Positions 1-11,054 of a DNA stretch of 64,000 nucleotides are shown piece after piece (positions within the stretch are counted from its first letter, which is position 1; the number at the start of each line of letters is the position of its first letter). A program made the position numbers and the translations under genes. Origin of the DNA: Notospermus geniculatus (taxonomy: Eukaryota; Nemertea; Pilidiophora; Heteronemertea; Lineidae). The notes beneath the pieces were generated by a model that searched no databases, was not told the origin of the DNA, and was given only the letters and a program-made list of their open reading frames with translations. The stretch spans positions 284,132 through 348,131 of the forward strand of contig NMRB01000037.1 of NCBI GenBank assembly GCA_002633025.1. Reading direction: 5' to 3'.

Positions 1-56
1 GGGGGGGGCTAATGACTACATAGGGGGCCAACATGTAAGATGTGGTGTTCTTATAG

Positions 57-384
57 GCCATCTCAAAATTACATTGATGCCAAAAAAGACGAAGTGACTT
101 CATCGATCTTTTCCCTGACCCCCTCCCCCCTTGAAAAGATGAAGTGGGCACTTGACATTGCCTTCATCCATGTAGGGACGGTAGGTATAAAAATATGATA
201 AAGAAAAACATGTGAAGACACTAGTAAAACCAAGAAAGCATAAAAAGAAGTAATTCTCCTGTAAAAAAAGAGTGATATGTCAATTTTTTCAAAAAAGATG
301 AAGTGGGCTTCCCCAAATCGAGAACCCCCTCCCCCAGACGAAGTCACTTTGTCTTTTTTGGCATCAAAACAATTTTGAGACGGC
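57..384. mobile_element. Inverted-repeat element (MITE-like)
   Basis: The left part (about 57-110: atctcaaaat, then gatgccaaaaaagacgaagt) is the reverse complement of the right part (about 335-384: acgaagtcactttgtctttt, then ttttgagacggcc). The interior repeats aaaagatgaagtgggc. Only the right arm is present in copy B (about 9130-9225). Confidence 0.55.
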
Positions 385-884
385 CCCTTACATCATCAGT
401 TTTATAATTTCCTGCAAAAAGGCAACGAGTGTCATGAATTATTAATGAGCGCACAGTCTGTACATCCTGTTGTTACGATCAAATACAATGTAGTGAGTTT
501 TCGCAACCACAATATAAAGGGGAATGATCGTTCGTTCAATGTTTTCGAAGTGCTAACTGGGTCTTTGCGAAATTGTTCTCCAACTTGGTGTCACAGAACA
601 TAACAAAGAAAAAGACGGCAGCTTTTGGAATCATTTTTTTTACTTCTTAATGAGACAAGTGATAAAAAGATTATCATAGTGTATTCTGTACACTAAATAA
701 TGAAAATGAAACAATTGCAAAGGATGGGCATCAAAAACAGGGCTTCGGAAATGAACATATCAGTAGAAATCCTGACCTAACTTCTCATCTTGGACCTTGC
801 AAAAGTCTCAACTGACATTGACAATGCCATTGATACAACTCGTACAGTAATTTAGAGATATTGAATGACAACTCAATTGTACTC

Positions 885-1060
885 TGTCAGTGCTGCCACC
901 TATATACTGTTGATGTCACTCATGGGACTTTAGAGTAGTCAGTGCTGCCACCTATATACTGCTGATGTCACTCATGGGACTTTAGAGTAGTAAGACATAA
1001 CTCTGACAGTGCTGCCACCTATGAACTGCTGATGTCACTCGTGGGACTTTACAGTAATTC
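885..1060. repeat. Short tandem repeats of about 60 bp (three units)
   Basis: Three consecutive units share tcagtgctgccacctat, then ctgctgatgtcactcatggg, then actttagagtag. The same array is conserved in copy B at about 9718-9895. No gene function is visible. Confidence 0.8.
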
Positions 1061-1242
1061 AGTGAAAACCATTGAAAACTTGCTGATTGACAGCGACCTG
1101 CAGGATTCCATCTGGAATGTTTTTTTCAGGGGTGATTATGGCAAATTGGACTGATGCAGCTGTATATAAAAAAGATGAAGTGGAATAAAACTGCTTGCAA
1201 GTAAATGAAATATTTACAAAGGTCAAATTAGAAGACAAAATG

Positions 1243-1800
1243 CACAGGAGTTCGTCTACAAGATTGAGAGACCCTTTGAGACTCTTTTGAGACACCCTTT
1301 AGTATTATGCATCCCCTCTGTAGTATAATACCAGACCTGTCCAAACCCCCGGGTTTCCAGTGCCACTATATTCACTTCAAAATTTCTGGGTGCCGTGTGT
1401 GTGATACGACCACCAGGCGGCAACTTTGGTGGCCGAGGGGGCCCAAATTTTGTAGTGAGGATGGGGGTCTGGGGGCACTCCCCCAGAAAAATTTGATAAT
1501 TTAAGTGCTTTAGATGCATTTTCCTGGCATCTGAGAGCAAAATACTTGAATTTAGAATTGGGTGCCGCCAAATTGGGTTTTGGTGCCGCAGAGATCCCCT
1601 TTAAAGCTTCCAAAGTGCCGCATGCGGCACTCTGTTCATTTTTCCTTGGTGCCGCCAAAATATTTTTAGGTGCCGCCGGCGGCTCTTGGTGCCGCGTTTG
1701 GACATGGCTGAATACACAGACTGTGTATTATACTACAGAGGGGATGCATAATACTAAAGGGTCTCAAAGGGTCTCTCAATCTTGTAGACGAACTCCTGTG
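1243..1800. mobile_element. 558-bp hAT-like MITE with 8-bp target duplication
   Basis: Long terminal inverted repeats start CACAGGAGTTCGTCTACAAG at both ends. The element is flanked by the direct repeat ACAAAATG (1235-1242 and 1801-1808). Copy B has the empty site with a single ACAAAATG near 10070. An 8-bp duplication fits the hAT superfamily. The interior has repeated ggtgccgccaaa-type motifs and no transposase. Short frames inside are not genes. Confidence 0.9.
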
Positions 1801-1959
1801 ACAAAATGTTGAACACACGCATGGTTTCGGTCAGGTCTTGTGACTATAGGGGCCTCTTCTGACGAGCTACACAATGCTACATGTGCTAAATGAACAAATC
1901 CAAGTCTGTTTTGATTACAATCTCATCTTTTATCCCCAGCCCAGGAATAACCAGATTAA

Positions 1960-2264
1960 AGGTGCTCTAGTTCAAATTGTAAACATTACAGTTTGTTTAT
2001 TTACATGGTTGATTATAATAGTTATTTTTCCTCGGACAGGTGGCAGCACCGTCATGACCGTGTATACCAAAACATTAATGTTATCTATTTTTATATCTAT
2101 CTTGATAAATATTCTTGTAACTAAATATATTTATGATTTTACGCTCAAAAACAAACAAAAAGGTGTGAAAGGCGAGATTTAATTCAATTTTATCTGATTT
2201 GTTAGTACCAGAAGTTGACAATAGGTGGCACACCGTAATGTTTACAATTCGAACTAGAGCACCT
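1960..2264. mobile_element. piggyBac-like MITE (TTAA target), copy 1
   Basis: Inverted termini AGGTGCTCTAGTTC...GAACTAGAGCACCT are flanked by TTAA (1956-1959 and 2265-2268). Other copies lie at 10227-10543 and, truncated by the window end, at 63740-64000. TTAA duplication is typical of piggyBac-type elements. The open frame inside is carried by every copy and is not a gene. Confidence 0.85.
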
Positions 2265-2268
2265 TTAA

Positions 2269-2539
2269 AGCCCCACAGTATTGAATTTTACGATATTTTC
2301 AAAAGGTTAGGAGAGTGCACATAGAGGTCTCATAGCCTCGTGAAGGTCCCCAGAATGCTTGTCTGATGCGCACTTCACAGAATCAAGGCCTAGTTTTCAG
2401 CACGCATTGGAAAAAACTGCAGGGAGAGCTCTAATGTATTCAGACAGAGCGTAGTATATTTTACACTACGCTGATGTCGTGACGTCGTGCGAGAATCGCG
2501 GCGATGATTTGCGTTTTTCACATTCAATACAGTGGGGCT
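2269..2539. mobile_element. 271-bp TTAA MITE stacked on the previous one
   Basis: Termini AGCCCCACAGTATTGAAT...ATTCAATACAGTGGGGCT are flanked by TTAA on both sides (2265-2268 and 2540-2543). The left TTAA is shared with the element at 1960-2264. Copy B has a single TTAA at 10544-10547 (empty site). Confidence 0.88.
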
Positions 2540-3050
2540 TTAAGTTGACACCACGTATGAGAGAAACATGAAGTTGGCCACTGACATGACCAATGTCTCA
2601 TTCAGTCTTACCCAAACTAAGTACATCAATACCACTGAAAAATGCCCCTCCCCAACCACATACATCCCACCAGTATTATCCTTTTGGGAGTATAAACAAT
2701 AAAGTGTTTGGGCTTGGCTACTTCCATGCCCACAGTTCCTTCTAAGTTCACATCGACTCCAAGCAATACTAGTTCACATCTGATAATGTGTCTCTACAGC
2801 AGCGCCATCTTTTGCCACAGAATCTATGACATATTTCCAGCGTAACAAATCCTTCAGTTCACCGGTCATCAGTCTGTGCCACTTTCCCTCATAAACCATG
2901 AAGAGTACATCCATTTTGATTGGTCTCTTTACCCGCACTAAGACCAGTCTCAACGAATCAACACCCTCAACTCATTTCCATCAAAAACAAGTTGTTCCAA
3001 CTCCTCCAGAATGTCAAGAATGTCTCACAGTCAACACAATTTTTATCCAT

Positions 3051-6000
3051 TTAATCCAAAATACTCCGCTGTTTACCAAAGTTAATGCCAGACTGATTCG
3101 CTCCTTTGTTTGTACCGTACTGTAAGCTGATGATCGCCTGACCCTCTCGTAGCTGCTCCTCCGTGAACTCCCTCTTGTTTGATTCGGATTCCCTTGGACC
3201 AAACCCCTCAAGTCCAAGTGTTCGGGCCTGGAAAAGAGAGACACAGTTGAAAAAAACAGTGTTCTAGCCAGGCCAGTCATGCCAGTTTCACAAGGCGGTA
3301 CCACCCTGTTCAAAATTCCGAGGTAATTTTACCACCCTGTTCAAATTTTTACCACCCTGTTTGAAAATGTAACTTGCAATGCATTTTCTATTACACCACC
3401 CTGTTTGAATTTTACTCCCACCCTGTTTGAAAATCCAGGGCCTTAGGAAAATGCAGTCATCCCACCCTGTTTGGAAAAAATTTCTAGCTAGAACACTAAA
3501 AAAGTGTATACATGTATTCAACATGAGTAGATCTAAAGCACCTCCACTTTGTAGGCCTAATTTCTTGACATTGAGAAAGACTGCCAACAGCCATTTGTGT
3601 GTTGGAATGCACGAACACTAAACAGTCCCACTGAAGACATATTTGAAATGTTTGTAGGATAGCTTTAGGTCATTTTGGAGCACCCCGTAGAGTGCAGCAC
3701 CGGTTTAAAGCACACGGAGATGATGTCAACACTGGCAAGACACTTTGTACCAATAAAAGGCATTCTCATAATTGAATTCCCACAACAAGGGAATTTCACA
3801 TGCTTTACACGTGAAAGACATGCAAAAGGATCAACTGTCTCAATGAGCCTAAACTGAATCAACGTAATCTGTTGGTCTCGGCAGGAATGTCAAAAAATAT
3901 GCCAAAATAAGCAATCATGTGTCATAAGTACATGTGAGAGTTTACCCAAGAGCCTTGAACAAGTGGGTTGAAACGATATAGGCAAATACACAGTATAGCA
4001 TGAACTACTGAAATTATGCGTAAAAAACATGGGAAATATATGAAATACATGTCAACCAGGCAAATGCCTGGACTTGACGGAATACTCAGAATGACTTTTT
4101 GATGTTGATATTCTGACCTGCACAATAGGCAACCAGAAAAACATACCTTCCGTCCCAGGGACTGTATCGTTAATACCACTTGGTGTAAGTTCTGTTTTTC
4201 ATAAAGGTCCACTGTTTGAAAGAGTTCAAAATCCTCCACTCCAACTGACTTCGCAGCTTCCAAGAACATCGATATTAATTCAATTTGATTAAATGTGAAC
4301 TTCTGCCTTTTTAGTTTACCGAATGGTACACATTTTTCGTTGATGATGTGTCCTAACCTGAAAGAGAAGAAGTTAGAATGTCAGGAGAGCTCAAGGGCAT
4401 AGGTTGGGGGTGGGTCACACTGGGTGCACGTGCCCCCTCCCAACAGCAGTAGGCCTAGAGAGTTGCACATCGGCACCATTTCATCATGTGTCCAGACACT
4501 CTGGTTTCCTCTTGCTGCTTGTTTTTTATTTATTTATTATTTATTATTAAAAATCTATATAGCGCCTTATTCCTAAAAAGCTCTAAGGCGCTTTACAATA
4601 TATTGCACATGCAATATAAAACATAAATTAACATTCACTGATATTGTCTATACAAGGAGTAATACCGAATATGTCACACAACTCTCAACTGAACTACATG
4701 TATTATTTGTCCGTCAGCTGAGTGCAAGCCACACAAGCCTCTTGTTTGGACAGTGATACCCCGGGAGTGATACACACCTTGCCAGCACATAACCGTCTTT
4801 CAATTCTTTGTGAAAGTTTTGTGGTGATCCGTCCAGATTCATGTCGACAGATGGCAGTTTTCCGTTCACCATGCTGTCATTTACCGTCTCCTGGATCCAA
4901 GTCAGACATTCTTGTGCCATCTCTGGGTTGAATTTGGCATCAATCTGAAATATATAAACCCATATTTCAACCCAAGTACATGTATCTGGGTGTGTTTCAA
5001 AATTGGTCACCCAAGAAAATGGGGCAAAAAACATTGAAATGATCACAAATATTTGTGCCAATGATTTTCCAATGAAATGGTCCATGGACCATGTGCTCAC
5101 CGTGTTGGACATAACAGTCTCATGACAGAGGGATGAGCAATCTGGGTAAAGTCATTCCCGAGTAGGTGCACTTTGGGTCACGTCGTTCCTGAGTTACAGC
5201 ACTTTGACGATTTTCGATTTACGCCACCTGGCGGCCATATTGGATGTCCGATTGGGCCAGAACTTCACATGCACATAAAGGTCATCTGCAGAGGGCCACA
5301 TAGCACATTGGAGCGCTTTGGGTCAAGTCGTCCCTGAGTTACAGCACTTTGATGATTTTCGGGTTACGCCACCTGGCGGCCATATTGGATGTCCGATCAG
5401 GCCGAAACTTCACATGCACATAAAGGTCATCTGCAGGGGGCCACATAGCAAATTGGAGCACTTTGGGTTAAGTCGTTCCTGAGTTACAGCACTTTGATGA
5501 TTTTTGGGTTACGCCACCTGGTGGCCATCTTGGAAGTCAAATCAGTCCGAAATTCGACATGCATGTAAAGGTCATCTAGAGGGACGTAAATATCAAATTT
5601 GAGCACTCCACGTCAAGTCGTTCCTGAGTAATAGCAGTTACTTGATTTTCAGGTTACGCCACCTGGCGGCCATATTGGATGTCCAATCGGGCCGAAACTT
5701 GGTATTTTTAAAGGTACCCCTCCAATGCATGTTTATGCAAGATATGAAGTCGCTTGGTGAAATAATGACAAACTGTGGCAGGTTCGTCACTTTTGTCGAA
5801 CTTTGACCTCTGTGACCTTGAAAAGTAGGTCAAATCAAAAACCCGTTATATATGTTATGTATCCTTATTAGATACACCTATGATAAAAATTTGGAGAAGA
5901 TCTAGTCATTAGTTCAGGAGTTATTGCACTTTTTGTGTTTTCGGTTTCCGCCACCTGGTGGCCAAGCTAAGAGTCGAATCGGACCGAAACTTGGTGTCAT

Positions 6001-8544
6001 GGGTCATCTGACCTAGGGGTATATATGTACCAAGTTTCAGATCAATAGCTCTGGCGGTTACGAAACGTGCCCTGCTAACGGAACACGACGACGACGACGA
6101 CGACGACGGACGACGGACGACGACGGACGACGGACGCACAACCATTGTATAAGCTCACCACGGTGAGCTAAAAATCAAATGTAGTATTATTTTTTTAAAA
6201 ACCTTTAACTATTAGTTTCTCCATCTTATCTGGGATGTGCACTGTACACTCATTTGAAGGAGGGTATCAAAAATATTGAGCTTACCAGGAAAATCTATCG
6301 TTCCGTCCGACACCAAAACTACATGTACTTTCTGCTGTCAGACTTTATAAGGGTTAATAGATAATTACTTTCCATAATTTGCCATAATTTAGAGCGCCAT
6401 GATACCTAGATCTGACATGAATATTGTAGAGTTTCAAGAAACAGTTTCACCAGGAGACAAAAGAATGGTGAATTTCTGGTGTCGGACGGAACACTTTTTT
6501 GAAACACACCCATCTCTGCTGACTGTCTTCAGCTCATAGTTGGCAGGCGACTTGTTTTCAACTTATATAACATTGATTCAACAGCATGAGCATGAGCAAG
6601 ACATGCAGAAATGACTCAAACTGCACATCCATAACTCATGCACCAAGTGATTAAAACCGTCTCCATAGTTTATCTCACACTTATATCTGATTAATTTGAC
6701 TGACTAATGACAGCTTCTGAGTCATCTCCGAGATGGTTATCAGGAGATGTTGCGCTATAGGAGACCAAGTATCCCATGACAACCACCATACCACCATGTA
6801 TAGACCAATCATGACTGTGGACCAGGGTCCATATTCATAAAACTACTTGGGCCGTATGCACCAAACGAGGTAAAAACCCCTGCGTGGGAGGATGATCGCA
6901 ACCGAGGAAAGGGTTAACGGCCTTACAACACAATAGCTGAAATGTACGTCTCTGAGGGTTGATAACAGTGGCAGCAGTGATTAGATATTAAACTGGCTCC
7001 ATATGTTATAAACATATACTTAATTTTTGTGATATTTATCTTTTGTGTATGAACAAAGGATAAGTGTCACACTTACATAACTTAGACTTAGTTTTAGGAA
7101 TATGGGCCATCTGCGACATGCACCTATTTCGCTCTATTTTGACTAGAGTCATGTTTCATGTTACAATATTGACAATGCATTACCTAACTCCCAGGTTCTG
7201 ACACTTCACTTCACCCATCACACCACCACCTAAATATTTCAAGACCCAGTCAGGTAAGAGCAGCAACAGTATTCACAATGACAATCATAATCAATGGTGA
7301 AACATTCAGGTCAGAATTACGGGTAGTCAGCACGGGTAGTCACAGACAGAACATATTCCCAGCCAAGATGTTCCCATGGCAACATATGGAAACAATATTG
7401 CCCAATTGATTTCTCACAAAATAGCTCTCAAGTGGCCCTCAAATGTTCAGCAGCTAATACATGTAGTGCATTTAGTACCCGCTCTATACATGTACCCGGT
7501 ACACTGGGGAGTCTGACATGTCTGACTGGTGATGGAGAGGTGTAGTAACATGGTTGACTTTTCCATTTACGACGTTGAATGAATTTGAATTGATGAGACC
7601 ATCACCCGGGGACCATCATCTTCCAGAGTTGGAACAACATGTACCCAGGCCAGGCGCGGATCCAGAGGGGGGCCGAGGGGGCCGCGGCCCCCCCCCCTAT
7701 TTTTGGAACACCAACAAAAAATGTGTCACTAACTCCGAAAAAATGAGCAAATAGATGAGGAAATCATGCCCCCAGATGCTTGGAAATCGTATCTAAGTGC
7801 ATCTGGAATTCAAAATTTTCGGGGGGAGGCCCCCAGACACCCCATTGTGGCTCCGCGCCTTGCGACTCTACTCCGTCAGCCTGTGGCTGATGGTGACCGG
7901 CCCCCCGTATTCCAAAATCCTGGATCCGCCCCTGCAGGCCTACGTCGCAGCTCTACACCCAGTACCATAACACACGGGTACTCATAGGCGTACCTCAAGT
8001 ACCGGTGTCGTAGAATGTCATGCCCCCCGATATGAGATGCCCCACAACAATAGATTCTGACGGATTAAGGGTCAGCCGGGCACTGACAAACAGAACGTCT
8101 GTTACCAGATGCCCCCTGAGAACAAAAGAAGCGGGCACCTACATTCTATGACACCTGTACCCAGTGCTGGTGTGAACAGAGTCTGAGTGATAGGCCTACC
8201 AAAAATAGATATCTACCGGTATCTATTTTATTGATTATCTATTTTTATTTTTTTCCCGTGGGTTCGAATCTGGTACCCGATTTCTATTTCATTTTTGGTG
8301 ATACCCATAGATCCAACCATGGAGGAAAAAAATAACTCAGTGACAAGCACTAGGGAGGGCACAACAGCGGATATCCAACTTACAGATGCCCACTAGGGTA
8401 CAGAGAGCAAAACAATGATATTGGACAACTAACAAGGTGAAGAAACAAGAATATCACGGCAAAAACGGAGAAATTGGCTATTCTTCATATACCCACCTTC
8501 TGTTGTATTTCCCGGCTGTAACCTGACTTTGACGCTCGAATCAT
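3051..8544 (-). CDS. Transgelin/calponin-like actin-binding protein, copy A (4 exons)
   Basis: Spliced gene of 200 codons, the usual transgelin length (human TAGLN is about 201). Exons on the minus strand are 8544-8497 (16 codons, starting MIRASKSGYSREIQQK), 4944-4778, 4357-4147 and 3227-3051 (stop TAA at 3053-3051). All junctions have GT-AG borders and agreeing phases. Exons 2 and 3 give a single calponin-homology domain (starts IDAKFNPEMAQECLTW; later FQTVDLYEKQNLHQVV, the characteristic FQTVDL helix). Exon 4 holds the calponin-type tail GANQSGINFGKQRSI near the C-terminus. The family binds or cross-links actin in muscle and other contractile cells. Introns in this copy carry several transposons absent from the second copy. 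Whether it is nearer transgelin or muscle protein 20 cannot be told by eye. The start is the only in-frame ATG giving the typical short first exon. Confidence 0.92.
3258..3497. mobile_element. Element built of CACCCTGTTTGAAAAT minisatellite
   Basis: Short inverted ends AGTGTTCTAGC/GCTAGAACACT enclose about seven degenerate repeats of accaccctgtttgaaaatt. It lies in an intron of transgelin copy A and is absent from copy B. A-rich flanks (aaaaaac/aaaaaag) may be the target duplication. Confidence 0.7.
5150..5720. repeat. Tandem repeat of about 145 bp, four units
   Basis: Each unit has gtcgttcctgagttacagca, then cgccacctggcggccatatt and catgcacataaaggtcatct. Starts are near 5169, 5317, 5459 and 5603, and a decayed fifth unit lies near 5910. 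The array is inside the 4987-6512 insertion. Confidence 0.85.
6087..6133. repeat. (ACG)n / GGACGACGGACG microsatellite
   Basis: A run of acg triplets grades into cggacgacggacg and is followed by the hairpin gctcaccacggtgagc. It gives a spurious serine-rich frame on the other strand. Confidence 0.85.
7651..7934. mobile_element. 284-bp MITE with CAGGSGCGGATCCAG termini
   Basis: The left end CAGGCGCGGATCCAG is matched by the reverse complement CAGGGGCGGATCCAG of the right end. The direct repeat CAGGC flanks the element. Copy B at about 14754 has the uninserted site (acccaggcctacgtcg). The termini look hAT-like. The GC-rich interior is non-coding. Confidence 0.82.
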
Positions 8545-10226
8545 GATGAAAATGGGTAAATGCCACGAAAGAATAATCCAAAATGGGTTTGCACCTCAAA
8601 GTGCCCAAAACACGTTGCCGACTAAAATCCACTGAATACACGTTGGTACCTCCCGCGCTGCTAATCACACATGTACTGACAGAACACGCTATGGGAATAA
8701 TGCTTATATGGTATTACACCCCCGTCTCCAGGTATTAGCTACATCTACTCCGCCCAGTACATCATAATAGGCAGCGGTACACAGGGACGAGGTTGATCCA
8801 AGGAATGTCATTTCACGCTTGGCGGGAAGTGAAAAGAAGAGATATTTTGTTTAGTGGGTGTGTTTCTTACGAAATCGGATGATAAGCAGGTGTCTAAATC
8901 ATGCAATTTTTGACCGGACATGGTTCTTTGTACCGGTATCTAATATTCTGATTCATCCCTTACTGTCACTTTTATTGTTGTTTGATGGGCGCGTTCCTGG
9001 TGACATTTGCTGTCGTCTGCTCCGACCATGACGGTAATAACCCAATTGAGTGTGGAAGAAGAAGAAATAAAAATTTCCTACCTACCCAGTGATATCAAGA
9101 TGGTCCCTACATTGATATGTAGGGACCATAAAAAGATGAAGTGGGCTTCCCCAAATCGAGAACCCCCTCCCCCAGACGAAGTCACTTTGTCTTTTTTTGG
9201 CATCAAAACAATTTTGAGACGGCCCCTTACATCATCAGTTTTATAATTTCCTGCAAAAAGGCAACAAGTGTCATGAATTATTAATGAGCGCACAGTCTGT
9301 ACATCCTGTTGTTACGATCAAATAGTGAGTTTTCGCAACCACAATATAAAGGGGAATGATCGTTCGTTCAATGTTTTCGAAGTGCTAACTGGGTCTTTGC
9401 GAAATTGTACTCCAACTTGGTGTCACAGAACATAACAAAGAAAAAGACGGCAGCTTTTGGAATCATTTTTTTACTTCTTAATGAGACAAGTGATAAAAAG
9501 ATTATCATAGTGTATTCTGTACACTAAATAATGAAAATGAAACAACTGCAAAGGATGGGCATCAAAAACAGGGCTTCGGAAATGAACATAGCAGTAGTAG
9601 AAATCCTGACCAAACTTCTCATCTTGGACCTTGCAAAAGTCTCAACTGACATTGACAATGCCATTGATACAACTCGTACAGTAATTCAGAGATATTGAAT
9701 GACAACTCAATTGTACTCTGTCAGTGCTGCCACCTATATAGTGTTGATGTCACTCATGGGACTTTGGAGTAGTCAGTGCTGCCACCTATATACTGCTGAT
9801 GTCACTCATGGGACTTTAGAGTAGTAAGACATAACTCTGACAGTGCTGCCACCTATGAACTGCTGATGTCACTCGTGGGACTTTACAGTAATTCAGTGAA
9901 AACCATTGGAAACTGGCTGATTGACAGAGACCTGCATGATTTGATCTGGAATGTTTTTTTCAGGGGTGATTACAGCAAATTGGACTGATGCAGCTGATAT
10001 AAAAAAGATGAAGTGGAATAAAACTGCCTGCAAGTAAATGAAATATTTACAAAGGCCGAATTAGAAGACAAAATGTTGAACACACGCATGGTTTCGGTCA
10101 GGTCTTGTGACTATAGGGGCCTCTTCTGCCGAGCTACACAATGCTACATGTGCTAAATGAACAAATCCAAGTCTGTTTTGATTACAATCTCATCTTTTAC
10201 CCCCAGCCCAGGAATAATCAGATTAA

Positions 10227-10543
10227 AGGTGCTCTAGTTCGAATTGTAAACATTACGGTTTGTTTATTTACATGGTTGATTATAATAGTTATTTTTCCTC
10301 GGACAGGTGGCAGCACCGTCATGACCGTGTATACCAAAACATTAATGTTATCTATTTTTATGTCTATCTTGATAAATATTCTTGTAACTAAATATATTTA
10401 TGATTTTACGCTCAAAAACAAACAAAAAGGTGTGAAAGGCGAGATTTAATTCGATTTTATCTGATCTGTTAGTAGGCCTACATGTACCAGAAGTTGACAA
10501 TAGGTGGCACACCGTAATGTTTACAATTCGAACTAGAGCACCT
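10227..10543. mobile_element. piggyBac-like MITE (TTAA target), copy 2
   Basis: Same element and same position in the duplicated block as 1960-2264, flanked by TTAA on both sides. It lacks the second element stacked on its right side in copy A. Confidence 0.85.
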
Positions 10544-11054
10544 TTAAGTTGACACTACGTATGAGAGAAACATGAAGTTGGCCACCGACATGACCAATGT
10601 CTCTTTTTAGTCTTACCCAAACTAAGTACATCAATACCACTGAAAAATGCCCCTCCCCAACCACATACATCCCACCAGTATTATCCTTTTGGGAGTATAA
10701 ACAGTAAAAGTGTTTGGGCTTGGCTACTTCCATGCCCACAGTTACTTCTAAGTTCACATCGACTCCAAGCAATACTAGTTCACATCTGATAATGTGTCTC
10801 TACAGCAGCGCCATCTTTTGCCACAGAATCTATGACATATATCCACCGTATGGATCCTTCAGTTCACCGGTCATCAGTCTGTGCCACTTTCCCTCATAAA
10901 CCATGAATAGTACATCCATTTCGATTGGTCTCTTACCCGCACTAAGACCAGTCTCAACGAATCAACACCCTCCACTTATTTCCATCAAAAACAAGTTGTT
11001 CCAACTCCTCGAGAATGTCAAGAATGTCTCACAGTCAACACAATTTTTATCCAT

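Larger units (their letters stand above)
4987..6512. mobile_element. 1.5-kb insertion with TGGGTGTGTTTC termini, copy A only
   Basis: TGGGTGTGTTTCAAAA at the left end is matched by its reverse complement at the right end. Copy B at about 13153 shows the uninterrupted target (aagtatctctgctg), with TC flanking both sides in copy A. The interior contains tandem repeats at about 5150-5720 and an ACG-rich microsatellite at 6087-6133. No transposase frame was seen. Confidence 0.75.
293..9034. repeat. Tandem segmental duplication, unit 1 (copy A)
   Basis: This block is collinear with 9131-16054. It begins at about 293 (agatgaagtgggcttcccca) and ends at about 9034 (gctccgaccatgacggtaat), where the two copies diverge. 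Differences are scattered substitutions plus clean insertions: in copy A at 1243-1800, 2269-2539, 3258-3497, 4987-6512 and 7651-7934; in copy B at 11368-11927 and 13608-13740. The unit carries one whole transgelin-like gene with flanks. Confidence 0.93.

Noticed and set aside
1874-2182. 102-codon frame (also at 10141-10449) resembling a small membrane protein
   Set aside because: It lies across a TTAA-flanked MITE present in at least three copies; the frame is incidental.
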